Of a stretch of 54,136 nucleotides of DNA, positions 26,673-35,684 are shown piece by piece (position 1 is the first letter of the stretch; each line of letters starts with the position of its first letter). The stretch comes from Dehalococcoidia bacterium. GTDB taxonomy: Bacteria; Chloroflexota; Dehalococcoidia; Dehalococcoidales; UBA1222. The notes beneath the pieces are model-generated. The model did not search any database, was not told the origin of the DNA, and saw nothing but the letters and a program-made list of their open reading frames with translations. The translations under genes and the position numbers were made by a program. The stretch spans positions 1 through 54,136 of the forward strand of contig QZJY01000007.1 of assembly GCA_003597995.1 (NCBI GenBank), in the 5' to 3' direction.

Positions 26673-28080
26673 CCTCCGCAGCAAGAACGGCTCGCGGTTC
26701 CCTCTTTTCGGCGTACTCCTGCATCACCGCCGCCAGCAGGATGACATCAATGTAGAGGAAGTAAGTCCAGAGGCTGCGCCAGGCGAAAAAGAGGGGAAGA
26801 ACCGGCAATACGACGCCCAGATATGGATACTTTCGCGCGTTGCGCCAGTACCAGATTATAGCCGCAATAAATACCGTTGCTTCCATGATGGTGAACAGGA
26901 GCGGCGACGTTGTGCCGACCCAGCCCTGCAGGACCAGCGTGATGATGCCCCATCCGGAGGGGAATAATGCATCTTTCATCATGGATACTACCGAATCGAA
27001 CCAGAGATACGGGCCCGCTATTATAAACGGCAGGTTGAAAGCGGCGAAGACTCCTGCAACCAATCCCGCGCCGAGAGCGGCTTGCCGCCATGACAGTTGC
27101 CTCGCCAGCAGAATGAGGTAAAAGGGGAGAAAGAACCAGACGACCTGCTTGGTGGCCACCGCTATGCCCATGCAAATAGCGGACGCCCAGAGATTCCGGC
27201 GCCACAGCAACCATGCCAGTAGCAGGAACGGGAAATAGAGGTTGCCGGTCAGGCCGCTGGCGATGCCGTTCCAGATGACCAGGCTGCCCAGGCAGGCGCC
27301 GGCCAGCCACAACCTCATGCGGGAAGGTGTCAGGGCAATGGCGGCTGCGAGGGCGGCCACCACCAGCAACAGGGAGACCCCGCGGATGTTGTCCACTCCG
27401 AAAAGGGAGAATAGAGCCGGGATAAGAAAGAAACCCGAGGGATAGCCGAGTTTGGACTCAAGCTCGACGGGGACGATTTCAGGGGTTTTGACCGCTTCGT
27501 CCCACAGGGAATCAATCTCGGCGGCGCTGGGATAGGGGAAAACGCCGGCGAAACGCCCCAGGCGCAGCGGCGTGGTTTTATCATAGGGGCTGTCCATGCT
27601 GATAACGGCGCTGACTACATTGGAATGGGCATACGGGTTCTTGCCATCGAACACGTTATCCACAGCCTGGTCGAGCAGGGCGACGGCGTCGCTCGATGAC
27701 AGGTCGCGCGAAATAGAGGCCAGTAACCTGGGAGTGCTGGCTCCCAGTATGCCACCTCCCGTAGTGCCCAGGCCGGTGGCTACCAGCGCCAGCAGCTCCA
27801 CCACGCCGGCGAAAACCAGAAAAAACATGAGCGTGGCGGCCAGCGGCTTGAACCAGCTCTGCATACCGGCCAGCCATTTGTCGGTCTGGGGCAGGGCTAC
27901 CAGAGCCAGCAGCCCCAGCCAAAAAAGCCCCAGCACGATGCCGACCACAGCCAGTGCATCGTTTTCGTAAGTCAAAGCCAGCGCCCCCGCCAGCATGGCC
28001 AGCAACATGACCAGAATCGCGGGGAAGATGAGCAGTATTCTGGGGGGAGGCTTGGGATGGAACCAGGATTTGATATTCAT
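26659..28080 (-). CDS. Polytopic membrane protein, GT-C glycosyltransferase-like (GT87/DUF2029 type)
   Basis: The 473-residue protein has about ten hydrophobic segments. An extracytoplasmic loop after the second or third segment carries SSDAVALLDQAVDNVFDGKNPYAHSNVVSA, where the DxxxxGKNPY pattern is typical of GT-C mannosyl/arabinosyl-like transferases that use polyprenyl-phosphate sugars. It probably adds sugar to lipid-linked or surface glycans. The donor cannot be told. The C-terminal residues appear to derive from an intergenic repeat. Confidence 0.72.
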   Translation of the reverse strand: MNIKSWFHPKPPPRILLIFPAILVMLLAMLAGALALTYENDALAVVGIVLGLFWLGLLALVALPQTDKWLAGMQSWFKPLAATLMFFLVFAGVVELLALVATGLGTTGGGILGASTPRLLASISRDLSSSDAVALLDQAVDNVFDGKNPYAHSNVVSAVISMDSPYDKTTPLRLGRFAGVFPYPSAAEIDSLWDEAVKTPEIVPVELESKLGYPSGFFLIPALFSLFGVDNIRGVSLLLVVAALAAAIALTPSRMRLWLAGACLGSLVIWNGIASGLTGNLYFPFLLLAWLLWRRNLWASAICMGIAVATKQVVWFFLPFYLILLARQLSWRQAALGAGLVAGVFAAFNLPFIIAGPYLWFDSVVSMMKDALFPSGWGIITLVLQGWVGTTSPLLFTIMEATVFIAAIIWYWRNARKYPYLGVVLPVLPLFFAWRSLWTYFLYIDVILLAAVMQEYAEKREPRAVLAAEENPS

Positions 28081-28228
28081 TTAGAGGTAAAAATTAAAGC
28101 ACGATTCAGAGGCAAATTCAAGTTTAGACCCTTCGAGGTACTTTTCAGCAAGATACGCGAGAGAGTAAATATTCTATCACCCTGAGTCTTGGATGCAGGA
28201 TGCGTATGGAAAATTGTCGTCCTGAGGA

Positions 28229-28314
28229 GTCCGCCTGAGGCGGACGACGTGAGGACCCCAGGGTGGGGCATTTCAAGGGATTTTATTCTCATCCTGAGTC
28301 CGCCTGAGGGGGAC
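28229..28314. repeat. Two copies of the GTCCGCCTGAGGCGGAC palindrome
   Basis: A perfect copy lies at 28229-28245 and a copy with one change at 28298-28314. They are most of the recognisable content of the 28081-28452 gap between the glycosyltransferase and dnaA genes. I see no gene there. Confidence 0.8.
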
Positions 28315-28452
28315 GAAGGATCGACCAGCAGTCTCTTATGATTATTATGAGTGCAAGATGTAGTAGCTCCAAGACTCAAGCCTCAAATCTCTAGGGGTCT
28401 TAATAGACAAGATGGACTTCTGATGGTGTCGGATTATCGTAGAGGGTCAGGA

Positions 28453-29778
28453 CTAGGAAGCAAGCTTTTTCTGAATATCCTCCACCTTGCGGCGCAACAG
28501 GTGCGAGTTCGCCATATCCTGCGCTACTTTCTCGCAGGCATAGCTCACGGTAGAAGGATTGCGCCCTCCTATGGCAGCGCCGATGTCGGAGAGAGAATAG
28601 CCATTTTTCTGCCTGAGGACGTACATGGCCACCTGGCGCGCCTGGGCCACCTCTTTGTCCCGTTTGCGTCCCAGCAGGTCGTCAATGTTGAGTTCGAACG
28701 TCCGGGCTATCGTACCCAGGATGGATTCCAGGTTGCCGCACGCCTCAGGGAGTTCTTTAGCACCGGCTACGTCTTTGAGGGCTCTCGCAGCCAGTTCGGG
28801 AGTTATCTGCGCCCGCAGCAGGCGGGCATAGGCGATAATGCGGTTGAGCGAACCTTCCAGCTCGCGGATATTCTGTTTCAGCTCGTGGGCCATCATATCT
28901 AGCACGTCGGGGGCGACCGCTGTCTGCGCCTGCTCCGCCTTGGACTGTAAAATAGCAAGGCGCGTTTCGAAATCGGGCGGCTGGATGTCGACGGTCAGAC
29001 CCCACTCGAAGCGCGAGCGCAGTCTTTCCTGAAGCATCGGCATGGACTTGGGCGGGCGGTCGCTGGTGATAACTATCTGGCGCCCGGCGTTATGCAGGTC
29101 GTTGAAGGTGTGAAAAAAACTCTCTTCAGTGGCTTCCTTGCCGCTGATGAAGTGAATATCGTCCACCATGAGCATGTCCGCCGAACGGTACTTGGCGCGG
29201 AACTCGTCGGTGCGCCTCTCGCGCAGCGCGGCCACGAAATCGTTGGTGAACTGCTCTCCGGAGACATAGACGGGTTTGAGGTTATTATCCAGCGCTTTCT
29301 GTCCGATGGCTTGTAAAAGGTGTGTCTTGCCCAGGCCCGGCGCGGCATAGATGAATAGCGGGTTATAGCTCTGCACGGAGGGGTGCTCGGCGGCACTCGC
29401 GGCCGCAGCGTAGGCCATGCGGTTGCCGGCCCCCACCACGAAATTATCGAAAGTGTACTTGGGGTTAAAGCCGTAGATGGCCGAGACGTTGCGGCGGGCT
29501 TCGCACGTGCGCGCGGTGCCCCCATCCTGCGCCCAGCTTATCTGGAAGCGCGTGCTTACGCCGCGGTGAATCAGGCCGATGAGGGTTTTTTCTATGAGCG
29601 AGCGCTGGTTTTTTTCAAGATACTCAGCCACGAAGGCGTTGGGAACACCCACGAGGAACTGGTCGCCGTCGAAAGCCAGCCCTTGAGTCCCCTTGAACCA
29701 TGTCTGGTAGTTCGGTTTATTTACCTGCAACTGGAGTTCGCCGAGCGCGGCTTCCCAGATTTCACTGGCAGAATTCAT
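28453..29778 (-). CDS. dnaA: Chromosomal replication initiator DnaA
   Basis: The 441-residue protein shows all four DnaA domains: domain I (IWEAALGELQLQVNKPNYQTWF), a short linker, the AAA+ domain with Walker A PGLGKTHLL (K151) and Walker B MLMVDDIHFISGKE, and domain IV with RQVAMYVLRQKNGYSLSDIG and GGRNPSTVSYAC, the DNA-binding signature. In domain IV the usual RDHTTV is RNPSTV, so the preferred DnaA box may differ slightly from the consensus. It initiates replication at oriC. dnaN is not next to it and there is no cluster of standard DnaA boxes in the flanks. Confidence 0.96.
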   Translation of the reverse strand: MNSASEIWEAALGELQLQVNKPNYQTWFKGTQGLAFDGDQFLVGVPNAFVAEYLEKNQRSLIEKTLIGLIHRGVSTRFQISWAQDGGTARTCEARRNVSAIYGFNPKYTFDNFVVGAGNRMAYAAAASAAEHPSVQSYNPLFIYAAPGLGKTHLLQAIGQKALDNNLKPVYVSGEQFTNDFVAALRERRTDEFRAKYRSADMLMVDDIHFISGKEATEESFFHTFNDLHNAGRQIVITSDRPPKSMPMLQERLRSRFEWGLTVDIQPPDFETRLAILQSKAEQAQTAVAPDVLDMMAHELKQNIRELEGSLNRIIAYARLLRAQITPELAARALKDVAGAKELPEACGNLESILGTIARTFELNIDDLLGRKRDKEVAQARQVAMYVLRQKNGYSLSDIGAAIGGRNPSTVSYACEKVAQDMANSHLLRRKVEDIQKKLAS

Positions 29779-30143
29779 ATGGTCAGGATGCTCCTAATTG
29801 CAGGCAATACTACGCCAGGGACGTTTATTTTGGGTGTGTTTTTCGTTTGTTGCCCCGGCCAGGATATCCGGCCTGGTCCAGGGGAATTAAAACCTTGATA
29901 ATGGTATCAGCCATTCTTTTGATGTAGCAAGGGTTCTGGCAATGGTCTGGCGGCAGTTTGCAGGATTTATCTTCCCATCAAGGTCTCTCGGACTGCTCTT
30001 TTTGACCCTTTTCTACCCTCTTTCGGCCTGACAGCCTTGAATCAGTAATTAGTACCAGCTAATTTTACAAGACGTCGGATTATGTTTAGCGAGCCTTGTG
30101 AGAGCCCTTTTTTCGTGTTAGAATGGCCGGGCGGAGGGTAGTT
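29779..30143. other. Gap between divergent dnaA and fmt genes; no clear oriC
   Basis: This 365-base stretch holds an imperfect palindrome around CCAGGATATCCGG (about 29860-29872) and AT-rich parts near 30040-30110. I found no copy of TTATCCACA on either strand, so I do not call it an origin. Confidence 0.4.
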
Positions 30144-31073
30144 ATGCGCCTGGTCTTCATGGGAACCCCGGAATTCGCCGTCGCCCCGCTACGCAACATA
30201 GTACTAAATGGTTATGAGGTGGCGGCAGTCTACACCAAAAAGGATAAACTGTCGGGGCGCGGGCAGGAGATGTCCTCTTCCGCCGTGAAACGAGAGGCTC
30301 TATCCCTGGGTCTTACTGTGGTGCAACCAGGCAGTCTCAGGAAGCCCGAGGCTTTGGCCGAACTGGCGTCCTTAATGCCGGATGTCATCGTGGTGGCGGC
30401 CTTCGGCCAGATACTGCCGCCGGAGGTGCTGAATCTGCCACGTTTCGGTTGCATCAATATACACCCGTCCCTGCTGCCACGCCACCGGGGGGCCGCGCCT
30501 GTCGTCTCCACCATCCTGGCGGGTGACGCCTGGGGCGGGGTGAGCATCATGCAGATGGATGAAGGGCTGGATACCGGCCCGGTCCTCACCCGCGCGCAGG
30601 CGCTGGTGCGGGATGACGACACGACGGAGACTCTCTCGGAGCGCTTATCGTTGATGTCAGCCCAAATGCTGGCGGACATACTACCGGGCTGGACGCGCGG
30701 CGAGATAAAGCCCCAACCTCAAGACGATGCGCTGGCCACCTATTTCAAGCCCATCGAGAAAGAGGCCGGCGAGATAAAATGGAATTTACCCGCCTTGGAA
30801 CTCTGGCGGCAGGTGCGCGCCTACCAGCCCTGGCCGGGGAGTTTTACACATTTTAACGGGAGAGTCCTGAAAATTCTGGAGGCTTGGCCTGTCGCCTGCG
30901 CAACTCAAACTGAGGTTGGTGCGGTGGTGGCGCTGGGGAAGGGCTGCGGGGTGGTCACGGGCAGCGGCATACTGGAGTTGCGCCGCTTGCAGATTGAGGG
31001 CAAACAGGCCATGTCCGCCGCGGATTTCATCAGAGGGCAGCGCGGCTTTATCGGGACTGTGCTGCCGGGTTAA
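30144..31073 (+). CDS. fmt: Methionyl-tRNA formyltransferase
   Basis: The 309-residue protein starts MRLVFMGTPEFAVAPL and carries the catalytic formyltransferase signature NIHPSLLPRHRGAAP (N105, H107), followed by the C-terminal domain (EIKWNLPALELWRQVRAYQPWPG). It formylates initiator Met-tRNA. ATG 30144 follows GGAGGG by five bases, preferred over an in-frame ATG 21 bases upstream. No def gene is adjacent. Confidence 0.95.
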   Translation: MRLVFMGTPEFAVAPLRNIVLNGYEVAAVYTKKDKLSGRGQEMSSSAVKREALSLGLTVVQPGSLRKPEALAELASLMPDVIVVAAFGQILPPEVLNLPRFGCINIHPSLLPRHRGAAPVVSTILAGDAWGGVSIMQMDEGLDTGPVLTRAQALVRDDDTTETLSERLSLMSAQMLADILPGWTRGEIKPQPQDDALATYFKPIEKEAGEIKWNLPALELWRQVRAYQPWPGSFTHFNGRVLKILEAWPVACATQTEVGAVVALGKGCGVVTGSGILELRRLQIEGKQAMSAADFIRGQRGFIGTVLPG

Positions 31074-31127
31074 GCCGCCTCGGCAATCCTCGCACTATTT
31101 GTATCGGCGATGCTATACTGAACCCCT

Positions 31128-31688
31128 GTGGACATTTTCGCACTTCTCCTCATCGCTCTAAGCCTCTCCATGGACTGTTTCGCCATTGCCCTGGGTATAA
31201 GCTGCTCTGGGAAGCGCGTTTCGCGGGCGATGGCGCTAAGAGTTGCCGCCGCTTTCGGCGGAGCGCAGGCGGTCATGGCGGCTATCGGCTGGCTGGCCGG
31301 GCGCGGGCTGCTTAACTTAATATCCTCTTACGACCACTGGGTGGTCTTCGGCCTGCTGCTGGCGGTAGGCGTTCACATGATTTGGGAATCGTTTGAGGAG
31401 GAAGAGGAAGGCGAAAAGCTCGACCTCACGCGCGGCTGGGCGCTCCTGACGCTGGCGGTGATAACCAGCATTGACTCGCTGGCCACCGGGCTGGCGCTGT
31501 CTTTCCAGCGGGTCAACATCGCCGTCGCCGCTGGAGCTATCGGAGCCGTCACCTTCACCGTTGTAATTGTGGGGTTCGTCATCGGCGGCAAGGTGGGCGA
31601 GTGGCTGGGGCGCTGGGCGGGGGTGCTGGGCGGACTTATCCTCATCGGCATCGGAACGCGGGTGTTGCTGGAACACCTGCTGGGTTGA
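31128..31688 (+). CDS. mntP: Manganese efflux pump MntP
   Basis: The 186-residue protein has six transmembrane segments and the conserved acidic residues inside membranes of MntP (LSMDCFAIALG in segment 1, TSIDSLATGLAL in segment 4). It exports Mn2+. The start is GTG 31128. The 54-base gap to fmt is too short for the yybP-ykoY Mn riboswitch often found upstream, although TATACT at about 31113-31118 could be a -10 element. Confidence 0.92.
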   Translation: MDIFALLLIALSLSMDCFAIALGISCSGKRVSRAMALRVAAAFGGAQAVMAAIGWLAGRGLLNLISSYDHWVVFGLLLAVGVHMIWESFEEEEEGEKLDLTRGWALLTLAVITSIDSLATGLALSFQRVNIAVAAGAIGAVTFTVVIVGFVIGGKVGEWLGRWAGVLGGLILIGIGTRVLLEHLLG

Positions 31689-31721
31689 TGCGCCGTTTGA
31701 GTCCGCGCGTCTCTTCGTACC

Positions 31722-31749
31722 GTAGGGGCGACCGGCCGGTCGCCCTTTC
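31722..31749. repeat. Decayed REP-type palindrome after mntP
   Basis: Left arm GTAGGGGCGACCGG is intact; the right arm CCGGTCGCCCTTTC has lost the outer CTAC. Confidence 0.75.
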
Positions 31750-31807
31750 TTTTGGGAGAAGCAATCGATAGAGAGTCCTTATGAGCCGTTGCGTAATAAT
31801 ACTCGAG

Positions 31808-31985
31808 ACTCTCACCCTCACCTACACCTCTCCCGTCAAGGGAGAGGAGCGATTACGTACCGTCGTTTTTCCCTCTTTTCCAAAGAGGGATTAAGGGAGA
31901 TTCTTAATGGCTGGAACCTCTCGAGTTGCCTATTTAATCCCTCTCTTATCTCCCCTTTCCAAGGGGAGAGGGTCCACCAAAGGAG
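31808..31985. repeat. Cluster of dispersed stem-loop repeats
   Basis: Contains CTCACCCTCACCTACACCTC, CCCTCTTTTCCAAAGAGGG and AATCCCTCTCTTATCTCCCC with TTTCCAAGGGGAGAGG, i.e. the same order of units as the 3398 copy in reverse. No gene. Confidence 0.7.
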
Positions 31986-31998
31986 AGGGGAGTTTAAT

Positions 31999-32030
31999 AA
32001 AGAGGAGCGGCACAATGTCGCTCCTCTTTT
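31999..32030. terminator. Bidirectional terminator between mntP and hisS
   Basis: AAAGAGGAGCG (31999-32009) pairs with CGCTCCTCTTT (32019-32029), loop GCACAATGT, with T4 on the plus strand and TTTATTAAA on the minus strand. The genes converge here. Confidence 0.75.
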
Positions 32031-32066
32031 GATTATGCTTGATCTCAAACTATCGTTTGTGAAATG

Positions 32067-33320
32067 CTAGTGAGCCGTCAGCTTCTCCATGAGTTTATTC
32101 ACAGCCACCGGCTCCTGCTGGGCGGTGCGCATATCCCGCAGCGTGACGGACCCCTGCGCCAGCTCTTCCTCACCGATGATGGCGGCGAAATGGCAGCCTG
32201 CCCCGTCCGCCTGACGTAGCTGGGCTTTCATGCTGCGGGGGCTATAGGACGTTACTGCGCTGATGTCCGCCTGCCGCAGGTCGCCGATGAGTTTGACCGC
32301 GGCTTCCCTGGCTTCATCCCCCAGCCACACGACAAAGACCGAGGGTTTGAAGGCCCCAGGGACGGCCACGTTCTGCTTCTTAAGGTTGAGGATGATGCGC
32401 TCGATGCCCGTGGCGAAACCCACCCCTGGCGTGGGCTTGCCGCCCAGCTCTTCGATTAGACCGTCGTAACGCCCGCCGCCGGCGATGGTACTCTGGCCAC
32501 GCTCTTCCTCAGGCTGTATCTCGAAGACCGTCCTGGTGTAATAGTCCAGCCCGCGCACCATGCTGGAATTTATCTCGAAGGGCAGTTTGAGGGTCGAAAG
32601 GTTGCGCTTGAGCTGCTCGAAATGCGCCGCGCACTCCGGGCACAGGTTATCGATGCTGCGCGGAGCCTGTTGTGCAAGGGGCTGGCAGGTGGGTTTTTTG
32701 CAGTCGAGGAGTCGAAGAGTATTTTTATCGAGCCTGACCTTGCAGTCGCCGCAGAGCGCCTCCTGGTGCGCCGCGTAATACTCTTTAAGTTTGGCGAGGT
32801 AGGCCGGGCGGCATGCGGGGCATCCGATGCTGTTTATCTGGAGGGTAAGGCTTTTAAGACCGAGCGTCTGGAAAAAACGCCATGCCAAATCTATCAGTTC
32901 TGCGTCGAGCGTTGCATCGCCGTCGCCGATGGCCTCGAAGCCGAACTGATGGTGCTGGCGGAAGCGCCCCGCCTGGGGACGCTCGTACCTGAATATGGGC
33001 GCTTGGTAAAAGAGCTTGACCGGCTGAGGGAGTGAGGCCATGCCGTGCTCGATATAGGCGCGGCAGACGGGCGCAGTCCCTTCGGGGCGCAGCGTCATCT
33101 GGCCGCCGCCCAGGTCGGTGAAAGTGTACATCTCCTTCTCGACAATGTCCGTTCCCTCGCCAACCGTGCGCACGAAAAGCCCGGCTTCCTCGAAAACGGG
33201 CGTGTCGATGCGCTCGTAGCCGTAGAGACTGGCGGTAACCTCAGCCGCTTGCTGGATGTAGCGCCAGTAGGGTTGCTCGGCTGGCAGTATGTCCTGGGTG
33301 CCGCGCGGTGACTGAAACAC
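32067..33320 (-). CDS. hisS: Histidyl-tRNA synthetase
   Basis: The 417-residue class II synthetase has motif 2 (RPEGTAPVCRAYIEH, FRYERPQAGRFRQHHQFGFE), the histidine-specific GLDYYTRTVFEI element and the C-terminal anticodon-binding domain (VFVVWLGDEAREAAVKL). It charges tRNA-His. The length and domain order are standard, ruling out HisZ. Confidence 0.96.
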   Translation of the reverse strand: MFQSPRGTQDILPAEQPYWRYIQQAAEVTASLYGYERIDTPVFEEAGLFVRTVGEGTDIVEKEMYTFTDLGGGQMTLRPEGTAPVCRAYIEHGMASLPQPVKLFYQAPIFRYERPQAGRFRQHHQFGFEAIGDGDATLDAELIDLAWRFFQTLGLKSLTLQINSIGCPACRPAYLAKLKEYYAAHQEALCGDCKVRLDKNTLRLLDCKKPTCQPLAQQAPRSIDNLCPECAAHFEQLKRNLSTLKLPFEINSSMVRGLDYYTRTVFEIQPEEERGQSTIAGGGRYDGLIEELGGKPTPGVGFATGIERIILNLKKQNVAVPGAFKPSVFVVWLGDEAREAAVKLIGDLRQADISAVTSYSPRSMKAQLRQADGAGCHFAAIIGEEELAQGSVTLRDMRTAQQEPVAVNKLMEKLTAH

Positions 33321-33645
33321 GATATTACTCCTGTCTGATTAAGGCTAGGATAGCGCAAAGGCGAGGGGGTTGTAAAGATTGCCACGAGACTTATTCTACA
33401 ATATTCTTTCGATATGTTTGGCACAACCATCCCATTTTTTCGACAAGTTCCTTCTTTTGTCGATAACTTTTCCGGGGCGAGTGGCTGCCGGACTGCTTTT
33501 ATGATACTTTTCGATAACTCCCCTGCGCCTGCGCGGTCACCAGAAGTATCGTTATGCTATTATTGTGGTTAGTACTGTTCTACTACATATACTTACTTTA
33601 AATATTGAAATAGATATTGCATAAAAGCTAGCAGGGTTTGATAAG
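33321..33645. other. Divergent hisS-obgE promoter region with repeated TCGATAACT motifs
   Basis: The gap is AT-rich. TGTCGATAA at 33458-33466 and TTTCGATAA at 33509-33517 are spaced 51 bases apart; on the minus strand they read TTATCGACA and TTATCGAAA, one and three changes from the DnaA box. The end near 33590-33640 (ATTGAAATAG, GCATAAAAG) probably contains the obgE promoter. Confidence 0.35.
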
Positions 33646-34908
33646 ATGCTTGATAAAGTGGAAATAAAGGTAAAAGCAGGTGATGGAGGAGACGGCGCGG
33701 TCACCTTTAGGCGCGAGAAGTTCGTGCCGTACGGGGGGCCGGACGGCGGGGACGGGGGTAAAGGCGGAGACGTAACTGTAAAAGCTGACGAGTGCCTTAC
33801 CACACTCACCTTTTTTCATAACAAACGTTTATACAAAGCCGAGAATGCTGGCTCCGGTCGGCGCAAGAAGCAGCACGGCAAGAACGGTGCCGACCTGTTC
33901 TTAATGGTGCCCACCGGCACGGTGGTGCAGACCATAGACAAACTGGGCGAACCCGTTCTGCTAGCTGACCTAGCTGAGCCGGGACAGCAGGTGGTGGCGG
34001 CTAGAGGAGGGAAGGGTGGACTGGGAAACTCGCACTTCGCCTCGTCCACCAACCAGACGCCGCGCCTGGCTGAAAAGGGCGTGCCCGGCGAGGAAAAAGA
34101 CATCTTGCTGGAGCTCAAGCTCATCGCCGACGTGGGCATCATCGGCTTTCCCAACGTGGGCAAGTCCTCGCTCCTGAGTTCCGCCACGCGGGCCAACCCC
34201 AAGATTGCCGACTACGCCTTTACCACTCTCGAACCCATGCTGGGAATGGTGGAGACGGCTGAAGAACGTTTCGTCCTCTGCGAAATACCCGGACTCATCG
34301 AGGGGGCGCATCTCGGCAGGGGGCTGGGGCACGACTTCCTGCGCCATGCCGTGCGCACGCGCGTGCTGATTCACTTGCTCGACGGGGCATCGCCTTCGCC
34401 CGTGGACGACATGATAGCCGTCAACAACGAACTCTCGCTTTTCGATGCCTCGCTCTCGCGGAAAGCGCAGATACTGGTCATCAATAAGGTGGACCGCCCC
34501 GACGTCAAAGAGCGCGTGAAAGAGCTCAAAAAGACCTTCAAGAGCATCGGAATAACGCCGCGTTTCGTATCGGCTGCTTCGGGTGAAGGCGTCAAAGAGC
34601 TCATGGATGAAGTTCTCTCCCTTCTGCAAAAGGCCCCGGCATCCGAAAAGCCCAAAGAGGCTGAGGTTCCGGTGTTGCGTCCCAGGGGCAGGCAGGTCAA
34701 CCTCCGCGTCGAGGAGGAAGGCGGGGTGTTTGTCGTTCATTCGCCCGAGCTGGAAAGGCTGGTGGCCGGCAGTGACGTGCGCGACCCCGAAGTAAAACGC
34801 CAGCTGGGCAACCGCCTCAACCGGCCGCACATCCGTCATATCATGGAACGCGCCGGCCTGAAACCGGGCGATAAGATACGCATCGGCGATTTCGAATGGA
34901 TATGGTAG
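33646..34908 (+). CDS. obgE: GTPase Obg
   Basis: The 420-residue protein has the glycine-rich Obg fold (KVKAGDGGDGAVTFRREKFVPYGGPDGGDGG), the G domain with G1 GFPNVGKSSLL, G3 EIPGLIEG and G4 NKVD, and a C-terminal OCT domain (RVEEEGGVFVVHSPELERLV). It acts in ribosome maturation and stress control. It is followed by nadD after four bases, an order common in many bacteria. Confidence 0.96.
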   Translation: MLDKVEIKVKAGDGGDGAVTFRREKFVPYGGPDGGDGGKGGDVTVKADECLTTLTFFHNKRLYKAENAGSGRRKKQHGKNGADLFLMVPTGTVVQTIDKLGEPVLLADLAEPGQQVVAARGGKGGLGNSHFASSTNQTPRLAEKGVPGEEKDILLELKLIADVGIIGFPNVGKSSLLSSATRANPKIADYAFTTLEPMLGMVETAEERFVLCEIPGLIEGAHLGRGLGHDFLRHAVRTRVLIHLLDGASPSPVDDMIAVNNELSLFDASLSRKAQILVINKVDRPDVKERVKELKKTFKSIGITPRFVSAASGEGVKELMDEVLSLLQKAPASEKPKEAEVPVLRPRGRQVNLRVEEEGGVFVVHSPELERLVAGSDVRDPEVKRQLGNRLNRPHIRHIMERAGLKPGDKIRIGDFEWIW

Positions 34909-34912
34909 CGCC

Positions 34913-35539
34913 GTGAACATAGCTGTGCTGGGCGGCACCTTCGACCCTCCCCACAACGGACACCTGGCGGTGGCCGCCGTGGTAAGCCAGAGGCTGGCCC
35001 CGGCAGAGATTGTTTTTATGCCTGCTGGCCTGCCCTGGATGAAAGAGGACCACCGCATAAGTCCGGCCGGAGACCGGCTGGAAATGGCGCGCCTGGCCAT
35101 CCAGGGCAACGCCAGCTACAAGCTCTCCACCGCCGAAACAGAGCGCTCCGGCCCGACCTATACCGTTGACACCATCCGCGAGTTGAAAGCTCAGGTTTCA
35201 GCCCAGGACGAGCTTTACTTCATCCTCGGCTGGGACAAGCTGGAAGAACTGCCGCGCTGGCACAAACCGGCGGAGCTCATCGCGCTGTGCAAGCTGGCGG
35301 CTGTGTCGCGCATCGGTTTCCCTGTTCCCAACCTCTCCGCCCTCGACAAGATATTGCCCGGCCTCTCCAGGCGCGTTATCCTCCTGGACAAACCTGAGGT
35401 GGACATCACATCCTCGGTTGTCCGGGAGCGCGTCAGCCTCGGGCTGCCCATCAGCCACCTGGTGCCGCCGGCGGTCGAGGCTTACATAAAAGAAAAAGGC
35501 CTCTACAAAACTTCCTCTCCCCCAAAGGGAGAGGAGTGA
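34913..35539 (+). CDS. nadD: Nicotinate-nucleotide adenylyltransferase
   Basis: The 208-residue protein has the nucleotidyltransferase motif GGTFDPPHNGH (residues 7-17) and the C-terminal ITSSVVRER (ISSTxxR-like). It makes deamido-NAD. The start is GTG 34913. The last nine residues (SSPPKGEE region) and the stop are encoded by a dispersed hairpin (CCTCTCCCCCAAAGGGAGAGG), so the native C-terminus seems to have been replaced or extended by a repeat. Confidence 0.95.
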   Translation: MNIAVLGGTFDPPHNGHLAVAAVVSQRLAPAEIVFMPAGLPWMKEDHRISPAGDRLEMARLAIQGNASYKLSTAETERSGPTYTVDTIRELKAQVSAQDELYFILGWDKLEELPRWHKPAELIALCKLAAVSRIGFPVPNLSALDKILPGLSRRVILLDKPEVDITSSVVRERVSLGLPISHLVPPAVEAYIKEKGLYKTSSPPKGEE

Positions 35540-35547
35540 ATCTGCTA

Positions 35548-35642
35548 TTGTCATTCTGAGGTGGCAACGACCACCGAAGAATCTCAGGGTGGGGTGGTCG
35601 CCTCCGCCTCCCTGGGATTCTTCACTTCGTTCAGAATGACAA
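35548..35642. repeat. 95-bp imperfect inverted repeat (MITE-like) after nadD
   Basis: Outer arms TTGTCATTCTGA and its complement, inner arms GAAGAATCTCAGGG and CCCTGGGATTCTTC. Similar sequence is widespread in Chloroflexota intergenic DNA. It would form a long hairpin in the nadD-smr transcript. Confidence 0.7.
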
Positions 35643-35684
35643 CCAAACTAGAGAAAAGGTTGAAGAGAGGGAGTTAAGTCCGGT

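Noticed and set aside
29779-30143. Chromosomal origin next to dnaA
   Set aside because: No TTATCCACA box on either strand and no box cluster, so I cannot support oriC here.
31074-31127. yybP-ykoY manganese riboswitch ahead of mntP
   Set aside because: Only 54 bases separate fmt and mntP and no yybP-ykoY consensus is present.
31800-32000. Possible small RNA in the repeat cluster after mntP
   Set aside because: All hairpins are explained by dispersed repeats and no promoter was seen.
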